Below are positions 1 through 12,500 of a DNA stretch of 64,000 bases, in pieces (positions within the stretch are counted from its first letter, which is position 1; each line of letters begins with the position of its first letter). The position numbers were made by a program, and so were the translations under genes. A model generated the notes under the pieces. That model was not told where the DNA came from and made no database searches. It saw only the letters and a program-made list of their open reading frames with translations. The DNA comes from Acanthococcus lagerstroemiae (taxonomy: Eukaryota; Arthropoda; Insecta; Hemiptera; Eriococcidae): the NCBI GenBank assembly GCA_031841125.1, contig CM063107.1, positions 61,763,814-61,827,813 on the forward strand, read 5' to 3'.

Positions 1-1378
1 CAGCTCATGACGCTGATTCAGAAGCTATTTTCGGATTTTCTTTACACTCCGATTTTCTCTAGTTTCTGGAAAACTGGAATTTTTAGGACGTCCGTCTAGG
101 CCGGTACACGCGTTATGTCTGGTTAAGAACACGGGTGTTTGTGATCACAAGTGTCCGTTTGTATGCAAACACCGGCGTGTCCGTGTAGGTCCAGTGAAAC
201 TCCAGTGAAACTAGTGTTTAAAATAATAAGAAACACACTGTCCGCTGATGTTCTTGCAGTTAAACACTGTCAACATGAGAAACAACTAATCAAACTTTGT
301 ATGATCGAAGAATTGAACACACGTCCGCTTATGGTCAGGCTGGGGATAAACCCAAAACTGTGCATACGAGATAAAATTATGAGTTTTATATTTATTATTA
401 CCAAGAAAATATGTTTATGCTGTATTTGTATGGAAACTACCTATATCATAATTTTTCTATCGAACTTTAAAGTTTTGTGTATGTCCTCAAGAGGGCGAAA
501 AAAGAGCACCTCAAGAGCAGAGGGTATTTTTATTTTTTGAACAAACAATAATAACTTACGTCACGACTTCAAAACTACAAGCGGTTATATAAATTCACAG
601 AGTTAAAATCATTTCAGGAAAGGTAATCTTATGATATTCTTATAGTGAAACTCTTTCATTGTCAAAGTTCTTATGAAGCCTCCTTTTTTGGGTGTTGTAA
701 GATAATAATACTGTTAATGACTGAACCAAGTTCAAACTAAACGGGAGCTTCATAAGCCAAGGTTCGAGATATGAGGGAATTTTCGGCCCTCTTGAGAGGC
801 GGGGCTCAGAAAAGTCCAAAATACATCCAAAATGAAAGTGTTCTAATCATTCGAATATGACATTCTTTTTCGATTCAGCCCATTCTAAGTGTTTAAGTTA
901 CATTCCCCTTTCCCTCTAAATTTTTTATTTTAAAGCCCTAGGAAAGGGATTATTTACTCGTAAGTAGTTATTTACAAGAAAGACGTTCAAAGGAAACTGC
1001 TCTAATTTGGAATAGAGAAGGAATAACAAAAAACGATTCTGGAGAAAATGCAGGGAAAATTAGCACTTCTAAATTTTCATGGGGAAATTTCGTCTTGTCA
1101 GTCAACAGTAACTCCCCTCCCCCCTCTTATGGGACATCTGGAGGAGAGCCCACGTTATCAAAAATATTCCCAATATTTACCTCCAATAATTCCACCAATA
1201 CAACTACTCACCTACGCAAACTCATTAGCCCTTTTTACACTCTATTTCTTAAAGAATCTCTTCCTTCTGCCTTCTCTCTTATATATTCCTCCTCACCTTG
1301 GATGCCCATTCTTAGTACAGTAATTTAAACTAGCAATAAAAAAATAATAAATTAAAAATTGAATTCTGCCCAGACCAT
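1..1378. other. Upstream flank with dispersed TGTCCG motifs, no gene seen
   Basis: No convincing coding exon was found. Between about 85 and 330 the hexamer gtccg occurs five times in the same orientation (near 89, 152, 180, 241 and 323). The reverse form cggac clusters at 2815-3300. AT-rich non-coding DNA fills the rest. A first exon of the ABCB gene could lie here or further upstream, but none is visible. Confidence 0.4.
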
Positions 1379-2560
1379 GATTTCATCTCATACACCACAG
1401 TAAAAGAAAACTCTACCTATGAAGCCTTCGCTTATTTAATTCACATCTACAATCCCCTCTGGTCCAGGTCCCTCATTCCAGAGGATTGAAATACCTTTCG
1501 GATGGCCCCAATCCCAAGAAGGAACTATACATATTTAGGTCAACAGACCTGGCCTCCTGCCTAAACAGCAGATTCAAACACTGGCTTGAATCTCAGAATA
1601 TTCTCCTAGATAACATATGCAGTTTCAAGCCCCTCAGACACGCTCTAACCCTTGACATCCACTCCGCATTTAGTCGTGAGGAATACCTAATAACAACCTT
1701 CCTTCACACCACGTCTGCTTTTACAATATACTGCACCTCCCTACTCTCCATCGCATTCTTATTAAAATCAATCTTCTCTCCTACTTCTCGAACTTAGTTA
1801 TTTCCCTGTTCACTAACAGCAAAATTATCATCCAAAACGGCACCATCCACTGGGACAAACTGGTTTTCCTAGGTCTCCCTCAGCATTCCTCTTTGTCCTC
1901 TTCATTGTGTAACATTGATGTCTTCAGAAACATTCGCAACCCTTTCCAGTCATCGATTAGCAGCTTCGCGGACGACCTAGTGATTCAATCATCCCACAAG
2001 GATTCATCATTAACAGCCTTCAACAAGCAACCCACTGTCTCTTGAATTGAACATGTCCTATATTCCCACAATGTACCATTTTCTCCCACCAAATCTGCCT
2101 TTCTGGTTTTCTCCCTCAGACCGTTCAATCCAGCCGATGCCTCATTAGCATGTCACGATGGAATTATCCCTGTAAGGTCTTTGACCAGGTACCTGGACTA
2201 CTTACTCGACTCTAGGTTAACGTGGATCTAATACATCACAAAACCAGCAACCAAAGCCCCCTTCTCAGCTAACATACTCTGGGTAATGTTTCCCTCGGAC
2301 AGGAAGAAAACCCCAGTACATTCACTTTGTTGTACAAATTTATCACCAGACCCCAAGCTAGAGTACGGATCAGCTTTCTGTTGCTCGGCCTCAGAATCTC
2401 TCTTCTACGCGACACCATTCAAAAGACGTGTCAAAGGTCAATCGTAAAAGCGCTCTCTTCTTCCCCAATACACGCTCTTCAAGCAGAAACCGAAGTCCCC
2501 CTCTTTCAATACGCGGAATGTGCTTTATGTCAAATTTCCTCATCCCGCTTGAAAAATTAG
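1379..2560 (+). pseudogene. Decayed non-LTR retrotransposon reverse transcriptase (Jockey-like)
   Basis: Reading across several frameshifts and stops gives reverse-transcriptase blocks in the right order: a YTTVKE...YEAFAYLIHIYN region, PIPK near 1508, LESQNILLDN, LTLDIHSAF (RT block 3-like), QNGT...LVFLGLPQ, the catalytic-type box SSFADDLVIQSSHKD near 1966, and downstream SSPIHALQAETEVP. At least four frame breaks show it is dead. The clade is probably Jockey/CR1-like but is not certain. Confidence 0.75.
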
Positions 2561-3703
2561 AATGCTCAAAAAAATTCAAACTATGAACCAGACACAAAGA
2601 CTTTACAGTAGCAACACTTATAGCAAATCTACAAATGCGCACGTGGTGCACAATAGCATTCACAGAAGGCAAGTGGCACTGGCGGCAAAGGTGACGATAT
2701 CGGCTGCAGAGGTGGCTTCAGCAGCAAAGAGGGCGTGACAGTAGTACATCAAAAAGATCACGTCTGGAGGCAATCACAGACATTAGTCAAGAAAAGCATA
2801 CACCACATTTTCTTAAGCGGACAAACTAGTGTGTGTAAGCCTAGTTCCTACGGCGTGTGGCTTGAAGAGCGTACTCACGGGTCAGTGGTCTGTTCATACT
2901 TGTGTTGGCGTGTCGATTAACAATAAAGGTCGTTCCGACGGCGCCAAAAGGCTTATGGGTTAATGAACTGCGTACCACAGAACGGACCAATCGTTGGAAC
3001 ACGTCAAGCCAAACGCCGTGGGAACTAGCTTTAAACGACGTATGAAATTTAGTCCGTCCATGCATGTTCACAGCAAGATGAAATGTGTTACCTTTGAAGA
3101 TTTCTTAAACGGACAGTACTCATTGTAATTTTACCACATAAAAGCGGACATCAGACACCTCGATTTTATCAACTCTAAACGGACATTTTCTGACAGTTCC
3201 TGCAGATGGCAGCACATTTGCATTTTTCTAAACACACCAAGATACACACAAGACTGAAAAAGTTTCATAACTGGAACAAAACGGACATCGTTCAAAATTT
3301 AGGTGCAAATTTCTATGACCGTTTAGTACCGGGTATATATCTTAGAATTACGCGGGCATCAAAATGTCCACTTAAGTAAGGTCATATGTCGGGCCATGTC
3401 CGCTTACTTATATAAATACCAACGCACAGTATACCAAAAGAGCTCACAACGTCCCAGACTGTAAGAGCCAATAAGATAAGGTTGATGCATTTATCAGCAT
3501 ACCATGCTGGAAATATTTGGAAACCCGAAAACTGGCCAATAAAAAATGGTAACTCCAACATATCTTTTCTACTGAGTAAAACCACAAATTTGAAACTTGT
3601 TTTAGATGGAACTTGAATAATATTTAATTTCATTTATCTTTTGTGATGATTGCATCATAATACGCTGGTAACGCAGGTAAACTCAATTCATTGAACCGTT
3701 CAA
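2561..3703. repeat. Repeat-derived flank with cggaca motifs and a 200-bp imperfect palindrome
   Basis: Arms at about 2834-2866 and 3003-3033 share the inverted segment taGTTCCYACGGCGTKTGGCTTGA. The motif cggac recurs at 2818, 2983, 3108, 3143, 3180 and 3283. The reading frames here have no recognisable protein. It may be the right side of an old transposon whose left side is at 80-330. Confidence 0.4.
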
Positions 3704-3922
3704 GGGCTTACTTTGTGACTGGCGGGTAACTTTGCGACAAAGCTGCCGCGCAGTCTTTACAACGCGTCAGCCAGCGAACAGGATTGACTAACACGCTCTC
3801 TGTAGGGACAATCGATAACCGAGGTATAGCGTGCGAAGTCATTCCTATTCGCTGGCTAACGCGCTGTAAAGACTGCGCGGCAGCTTTGTCACAAAGTTAC
3901 CCGCCAGTTACAAAGTAACCCC
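3704..3922. mobile_element. Foldback MITE with 85-bp terminal inverted repeats
   Basis: The left arm (3704-3789) and the reverse complement of the right arm (3838-3922) match almost throughout. They share ACTGGCGGGTAACTTTG, ACAAAGCTGCCGCGCAGTC and TTTACA, then CGCGT(C/T)AGCCAGCGAA. The loop is about 48 bp. No clear target duplication was seen. The element is non-coding and is GC-richer than its flanks. Confidence 0.85.
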
Positions 3923-4151
3923 ATTGTACGGGAAATGTTTTTTTTTCTTTCTTTTTTTCTTCCATTTTTCAAATGAAAAATTTGGAAAACAGGAGCCACG
4001 ACAGATTCTGTGCTGTAAATTCTAAATCTGGCTACATCTGTGAATGAACAATATATTAATTTAATCAATAAATTTATGCGCAGAATTCTTCATATAACAA
4101 ATCGGACTTAGTTACACGGCAGAATGACACCAAGCTCAGTTTCCTTTCCAG

Positions 4152-4196
4152 TATCACTGAACACACGCAAAAAGGAACATTTACTGAGTCAAATAG
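4152..4196 (+). CDS. ABCB exon: 45-bp micro-exon, extracellular loop 1
   Basis: A pyrimidine-rich acceptor (tttcctttccag) and a gtaaga donor bracket 45 bases that read as one base plus 14 codons plus two bases. The phase fits the next exon exactly. The junction codon gives N-R-T, and N-K-T follows three residues later: two N-glycosylation sequons where P-glycoproteins carry glycans, in loop 1 just before TM2. It is too short to be certain, but phase, splice sites and sequons agree. Confidence 0.6.
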
Positions 4197-6472
4197 GTAA
4201 GAACTACCCGAGACGAAATTAGGCCTGTTAATAAATTATAATTAATAATACTCGGAATTCCTAACCCTTAACAACTGCATCTCTCATTAGCAACTTTAAT
4301 GATTCTATTTTATACCAATGCTTAAAAAAAGAGACAAAGAAAATAGTGCCTCCAGCGGGGTACTTAGAATAATTTTTTCTTTTATACGTTATGTAGAAGG
4401 AGAAAATCGTACATTGATTCCAGAAAAATGGTGCACCTAATTACAATAAAATTAAATACTCATTCAGTCTAATAATTCAATATTCACTAACATACTTCGA
4501 TACATCTTTTGCAGAACTGCAAACAAGACTTTACTGATGGACTCGACATTTCACTATAGTATGGACACAATTTGTTGCCTTTACATTGTAATTGGAATAA
4601 TTTCTTTTCTTACTGTGTTCATTCAGGTGAGTTGAAAATGTACATAAGTACGTACAAGATAATTTACATGCAGTTTTTCTTTTCACAGAATAAACTAAAA
4701 ATATTGTATTGTGTTAGTTTAACATGCCCTTCATGATCAGCACACAAAGCACATCATCTACCAGCCCCGGCGCGAGGTTTTTCAGCGCCCCAGGCAAAAT
4801 TCAATTTTTGCCACCCCTTTGTAAAAAATGGTTGGTTCAATTTTTAATACGGTATTTGTAAAATGAAATTTATCAATACACAAAAAGGCGGGTAAAAAAA
4901 TTATTTATACAAATATACCTATGTACTAGAAAAAAACAAAAGATAATAGCACAAAAATTGAATTCGAACGTAAAAACCAATAATCAATGGCACAAAATTA
5001 AATTCGAACTTTACGTGCTTTTATTTGAGCAAACTCATGAACAATATCTTTTAAAACAATTATTTAGCCGTTTTGTACTCAATAGCTATAAGAGCAAGTC
5101 CTGAAAGACGCTCTTGCCCTATAAGTGGATTGTAGACATACGTTTTAATTCTCAAACACAATCAAAATTCCGTACATTAGTTCCATCGGTAATGTGTCAG
5201 TCAGTAGATGAACGAATAATCGCAAAACATGTAATATGAGTCGGCTGCATGACTGCACTCACTCATGGTAGTTGGTACTTTACAACAGTCAACACTTATA
5301 AAGACAGGATACACAGCGCGACATTGCGACTCCATTCCATGCGATTACAATTACGCATTACGTCACTTCTTATCAGTGGTGTTGCGTTGGCCATTTATAA
5401 GAGGAAAGGAGAAAACGATACCTACATATTTGCATATGCTAATCAAAAATGTCATATACGAGGTGTCAAACGCGCCACCGACGATATGCAAGTCTGTAGG
5501 TATTGTTTTCTCCCTTCCTCTTATGAATGGCCAACGCAACACAACTGATAAGTGACGTACCTAATGCATAATTGTAATCGCATGAAATGGAGTCGCAATG
5601 TCGCGCTGTGTATCCTGTCTTTACAAGTGTTGACTGTTGTACAGTACCAACTACCATGAGTGAGTGGAGTCATGCAGCCGACTCATATTACGTGTTTTGC
5701 GATTATTCGTTCATCTACTGACTGACACATTACCGATGGAACTAATGCACGAAATTTTGATTGCGTTTGAGTATTATGCACGAAGAATGTAGTCAGAATT
5801 CATACTTTCTCAGGATATTGATATTTTCACGATTTTTTTTTAAATCGTAAAATTGCCGCCCCCGGGCGTTTGCCGCCCTAGGCAGTTGCCTGCGTGGCCT
5901 GTGCCTCGCGCCGGGGCTGCATCTACCTCACTTCTAATGATTTCAAGAATTGAAACGCATCATTAACGTCCAATACAGTTTAATTATAAAGCACATTTTT
6001 GTTTCCCGTTTGTTTAGATATCTTCATGGGAGTACAGTAGCGAGCATCGAATCAAACGCCTACGAAAGATGTACTTTTCTGAAGTAATACGTCAAGACAT
6101 GTTTTGGTTTGATATCAACGACAATGGTAATTTGTCTAATAAACTTGCCGAGTAAGTGCATACACTGACACTGTAATTAATGGCAATCACGACTATTGAT
6201 TGTGATCTTTAATCCTCGATCATTTGCGGTCCCAGATATTCATAATATTTGATGAAAATGGTTGTGCAACGTATAGGTAAAGAACTCACAAGTACAAGTA
6301 CTCGCATACGCCATACTGGACGCTCCGCATAGTTGGATTCTTTTGGATTCGGCATCCACGGGTGCGATGGGCTCCAGTATGGCGTATGCGAGTACTTGTG
6401 CTTATAGGTTCTTCAGTATCGGATGTACAAGCTTTAAAACTGATGCCAAACGCAACATAGTGAGAGATTTGC

Positions 6473-6559
<87 letters not shown>

Positions 6560-9500
6560 CTCATAAAATCTACAGAAAGCCACCAGTTCATAAAAACTTG
6601 ATTAACGTATGAGTTCCTCAAGGGTGGATTCCATACGACTTGCATTTTGCCAACAGACGGTTGTGATAGCAGCCATATAGGATTATAAAAGTACTAAAAC
6701 AGAATTCCGGTCAGGTTTTGAAAATTAGTCTTGAAAATTCCAGTGATATACAGAGGATACGCGATGGCACCGGCTACAAATTCTCGATAATTTTCCAAAA
6801 ACTTTCAACCGTTTTCTTCAGCATGGCTATATTGTGCTCGATGAGCATACAATTAAGCTTAATCTTGGTAGCAATAATTCCTATCGGACTAGGTTTGATG
6901 ATATATTGCGGAAAGGTAAATGTAAATTTGTAATTATGTAGGTAAGTTGGTACAAGTAAGGCTAGATAGATACCTAAACAAGATCCACATAGAATGTAAT
7001 TCTGAAAATCAACGGATTAATTACGCTACGGTACCTACAGCCAAATTTGTACAAGATTCAGAGATTAGTCGAGTATGTAATATTTTTTAACGCTAAGAAC
7101 AATGGCGCAACCAGTTTTTCTGTAGAACATCGCGTTCTTCTTCACAGAATCTGTCTAATTTTGCCCTATTTTGAGTGAGAACTCCAAAGTGGCAACACTG
7201 ATTATCTACTGCGTGTCTGTAATCTGTCAAGAACTCAAGATTCTTTTAACAGGAGGTTAGCTCACTTCCTCTACTCCATTTCACGAAAGAAACGCCCGAG
7301 TTATCAGTGAAAAATGTAAACAAGATTCACAAGAGTGCTCGTCATTCGTTTGCTGCAGAACCTGCTCTTATTTCTCAAAAATCCTTGTTCTGGTACTGAA
7401 AATTTCAAAAAGAAACTGAAAACTTCGGCTGATACGTAGGATATTTGACTCTGTTTAATTATATACGCGTGTAAAAAATGCACAGATCGGCGTGTTTGTT
7501 TAGTGAACGACGATGCCCGTTCACCCATCACTGAACGACTGAACACTGATAACTCGGGCGTTTCTTTTGTGAAATAGAGTATTCGCGTTTGGACGCTAAT
7601 GAGTCGCTCTCTCGCGGCCTAATGAAATGCGGCGCGCTGATTGGTGTATTTGGATAAAAAGATGATCAGGGACAAAAATGTTCTACAAAAAAACTAAAAT
7701 TGAGCTCATCTGAAAGGAAATGATGAAGGCTAATACTTGAGTTGTCTTCAGTTTTCCAAAAAAAACCATATTGAAGATGCTAGAGCTTATTTTACTTGTA
7801 CATGTTTTTGCGGTAAAAATACCCTGATCATCTTTTCGTCCACGACACTAGTGCATCTACAGGAGTGTCCAAATGCCACTAGGCGCTACGTTTGTGTGAT
7901 GTCACTATAGTGCTGTACTGTGACTGTACTAGTGGTACTAGTAGGGCACTACAAACATGAGTGTAATCATCCGCCATTTTAATTCACAGCGTGCCCGTGG
8001 ATGTCGAGTCCAACTGTGCGGAGCGTACCGCGTAGTCAATTTGGCATTGACAGGCGCAGGGTGAATCAAAATACCGGATGACTATACCCATGTTTACAGT
8101 GCTCTAGTACTAGTGGCTTTCACACTTCTGGTTTGTTTACATATATTCCTATCAAACGTATGGTGAAATGTTATCACAAACCCGAATAATATTGAGCGTG
8201 ATTTTCGTTCATCTTATTCCTTCTGAGTTTTGATTTTAAAATAGAAATATTATCGTTATTATTAAAAAATGTGTTTCATAATCGGTGGAACTCCCTCAAG
8301 GAAATACTGATGTGCCAGCAAACTGAGCCCAAGGACCAAAGAAAATAGCAAAATACTGACATGGCCGAAGATTTCTGAAATTTGTTTTCTAAACGGCCAT
8401 TAAGTAGACATGACAATTTACATTAAGATACTATTCACTGTACAAATTGTTGAAGGAAAAGTTTCACCAGCAATGTTACTAAATGGTGGTACTACTTTCA
8501 GTTTCAATGGCATATTTTCTGGATTTATTCCCCTCACTTCACTGAGAAAGGTTTCAATATGTACTTTAGAAGAGAAAGCAGTCTTATTCAAAATTATTTC
8601 TTTTTTCACCGTCGTTGTGCGGTCGCAATACATTTTTCTTACGTTTTGAAAACAAATGTCTGAAATCTTCGGCCATATCAGTATTTTCCTATTTCTTTTG
8701 GTCCTTGGGCCCAGTATGCTGGCACATCAGTGACTCCTTGAGAAAGTTTCATCTATTATGAACCACATTTTTCAATCATAACGATAATATTTCTATTTTA
8801 ACACCAAATTTCAAAAGGAATAAGATAAACGGAAATTGTGCTCCACATTATTCGTGTTTGTGATAACAACATTTCACCATCTGTTTGATAAGAATATATG
8901 TAAACAAACCAAAAGTGTGAAAGCTTACTGTTCAAAGAATCTTTGTAATCTGTATAACATCTGTTAAGCAGTAAATTCGCTTTATGGAACAAAAAATTAC
9001 AATTTCTTCGTTTACGGGGATATTTTTTGCATGAAAATACGACCTGCTACAAAAATAGCGCGAACGGCATTAAATTCAGCATGAAATATACTTCTAGAAG
9101 GATCTGATACTGTTCTTGTAAATTTTTATGAATTTCATTTTCTACTGTAGTGTTATTGTCCAAGTAGGGCATGCAATTATAACCAAAGTTGAATCCCCCA
9201 ATAAACATAGGAGTATTTTGTTTTACTATATTGACGCTACTACAGAACCTCCCACGTGGCCCAAAGTACATGTTCGGGGCTTTACAGGTAACCGCATCAT
9301 CCGCCATACTAGAACAGCAACAGTACGCGATTGCAGGAGCAGTAGTTGAGGAAACGCTTACAAGTATGAAGACTGTAGCATCATTCGGAGGACAATATCA
9401 AGAAATCAAAAGGTAAGAAAATCAATACACATACAGTTTTGATTTGGAATAGTAGACACATAAAATTACCTATGTAGGTAACTAGGTATGAATCGTCAGC

Positions 9501-12500
9501 TGATAATGAGGAAGAAACGTACAGTGGAGTGGCTAATCGGTCCGAAACCCAGATATTCCGAATTTTTGTAATGCATGCAGTAAAGTAATTCCAAAATGAA
9601 GATGTCCCACCTTCCAAAAATCCGCGATTATATGCCACTGAAAGATCGTTCAGGTGTTCTAACGGTACCATCATGTCGAGAATGTTATATGTATAGGCTA
9701 CATTTCCACGTAGTTTATTTTTCCGTTAACAAGCCAAACATGTCCCTCAAATGTAGATAAAAATGAGGTCATTTTTAACCATATTTTCAAAATTGTCTGA
9801 AAAGATGCCTAAACACGTCGGAGATGATGGCTTACAGAAAACAGCATGGTACACATTATATAGGTAGATAGGTACCGAAGAGATAATCCTAACTGCGGAG
9901 TCACATCGGAAGTACAAAGCCTTTTCAATAAGATAACCACGTATTTCTACATTTGAAAGGAAAAATGAGACGACACAGACGGTGAGTCTAAGTCACATCT
10001 CACTCAGGCAGTTCACTGTTCTATGCAGGGACGTACCGATAGGGGGCGGGGGGCAACTTACTCCCGCTGTAGGAATTTTTCATTCAGCAGTTGGAAAAAT
10101 GCAACAAATTAAAAGTTTTTTTTTTTTTTTTTTTTTTTTTTTGCTTTGCTACTTAAGAATTGAGTTGAGAAGTTGAGAAAACCCAACAAGTTAAAGGCTT
10201 TTCTTCGAGTCAGTTGAAAAAGTCAACAGGTTAAAAGTTTTTTGTTGTTGTTGTTGTTGGTTTGATAATTGGGAATTCTGGTGAGTCAGTTGGGACTTTC
10301 ACAATTTTTACTCCCCCAGGAAAAACTCTTCGGTACGTCCCTGGTTCTATGCTTCGTCGTACTTGAAGTTACTCAAGTTATTCAATGTATATAGGTGTGA
10401 GTATAATGTCTGACGACTGGGTGTACAGTTATTTTGTGAACTTCCTATGTTACATGGCGTTGGCGTTTAAAAATACGTTCTGAAGTTGTCTACTAAGTTG
10501 ATGATTATAAATTTTTATCTTCTGAAGTTATCCAAAATTTGAGAAGGATGACATAGGTTCAAATAAAAGAAAATTATGTGAAAGTAAATGATTGGGAGGG
10601 TTCGCTTGAAACGTCGCAAGATCGCCACCAATGGAATACTATATCAGTCGCAGCAAACCTTCCTTTTCATTTTTTTTTTCAAACAGATATTCAAAAAGCC
10701 AAGACTAATTTCATATTAAATGGTGGAATGGTGGACTGTCCTACATTTTAATCCATACAACTCAGATCCGCATGTGTGAGCGACTGCGAGCACTAGGTAC
10801 GATTTTTTAAATATATTGAACGGCAATAAGAATAATAGTATTCTCGAGTTATTTTAATTCATACAAAATTAGCAAACTGAACTTCAAAATTAATTGAGAA
10901 ATATAAAAAACAATCCGGTTTTTGTTAATGGATGTTAAAATACCTATTGTACTATCGTGTTCTCTGATTTCATAAACGGCCATCTTCTCAAGTAAGAGAC
11001 AGAAGATACCGTTTCTTCCAAATCAACTATACGGGCCATATTTAAGATAACATTTTAACTTATCACTCGTTCGAAAAAGAAATAAAATCTAATAATTTTC
11101 AATTCAGTACTTTTTATGTCACTTTTTCTATAACACTAAAAAATTCACGTTTATTTCGTTACCCGGAATAACCTGTAAGTCTAAACACATTTGACAAAAA
11201 ACACGAATTAGACTTGAAAATACTTGTATGAACACTATAATATATATCTCAACACGCTGAATTTGATGACAGCTACTTCAAGGCATCCAGTGCAGCCAGT
11301 TATGAAAATTTTGAAGGTAAAGCATCTTCCCGGACGGGATATTTTTACTGGAATTACCTTACGTATTTCTTGCAATGCCACAAATTCAAATATTGTAGTA
11401 ATATATCCATTTGTACTCCAAAGAAGAGGTTAATAGGTATGTAGGTACCTACATTGGGATACGTATATGATAATCGCTGATATTTTTTCACAAAATAGTC
11501 AACGTTTCTCTATATATTTATCTCTGGGGTTACTCATGAGAATTCCAATCAATTCAAAAAACAGACTTGTAAGATGAAGCGCCATTTATTCAGGGATGAA
11601 AATAAGGGGAACATGAGGAGGGGCAGCCTGTCCTCCAAGCCGCAGGAAGATACAAGATAAAATGGAAGAAAGGGTAGGAGAAGATCAGTTCGGATTCAGA
11701 AGGGAAGAAATTTTATGTTCAAGACTTTTATTAGGGAAAAAAAAAAACAAAAAAAAAACTGAAAAGTTTTGAATACATATGTAACATTTGTAGGTTTAGG
11801 AAAAGCTTTTGATAATATGCTGAATGGTCAAAAACGTTTCAATTATTGAAAGGGATAGGAGTTAAGTATAATGCGAGAAGAGTAATATGGAACTTATATG
11901 TAAGGATCAAAAGGCTAAAATGCTAATAAAGGCTGAAGTGGGAGAAGCTAACATTCAAAAAGGAGTGGGATATGGTTGCTGTTTTCACCAATACTGTTTC
12001 ACCTATTCATAGAAAACGTAACTGAAGGAATGAATGAAAGGAAAACTGGTTTGCTAGTACAAGGGGAGACGGTTAGAATAATAAGGTTTGCAGATAACAT
12101 TGCAATCAGTGGTGTGCGGTGAGTCTTTCTAGGAGGGAAGCGATAAGCATAGACAGGTACGTACTGAACAGTTTTCCATTGGGGGAGGAAGGAAGCAAAA
12201 ATTGTGAAAGTCCCAAATGACTCAACTCAAAATTCCCAAATATCAAAGCAAAAAAAAAAAAAAAAAAAACGCCTTTGACTTATTGGATTTTCCCAACTTC
12301 TCAACTCAATTCCCAAGTATTGAATCAAAAAAAAAATCTTTTGACTTGTTGGATTTTCCCAACTCCGTCTGACTGAAATGGTAAATATTCCCAATTGCTG
12401 AGTGAAAAATTCCTTCAGGGGATTAAATTCCCCCCCCCCCCATTCCTACATCCTTGAGCGTAGAGGATTTTGTGGGCATAAAAAAAAACAAAAACAACGG

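Noticed and set aside
3382..3633. Minus-strand 83-codon hydrophobic frame as an ABCB TM1 exon
   Set aside because: Wrong strand and no P-glycoprotein N-terminal motif.
5249..5657. Three similar reading frames of 63-99 codons on both strands
   Set aside because: They are mirror images from the two arms of one palindrome.
6286..6645. Frames of 119 and 89 codons on both strands
   Set aside because: They are the (GA)n run and a hairpin translated; low-complexity Ser-Leu and Arg-Glu runs, no domain.
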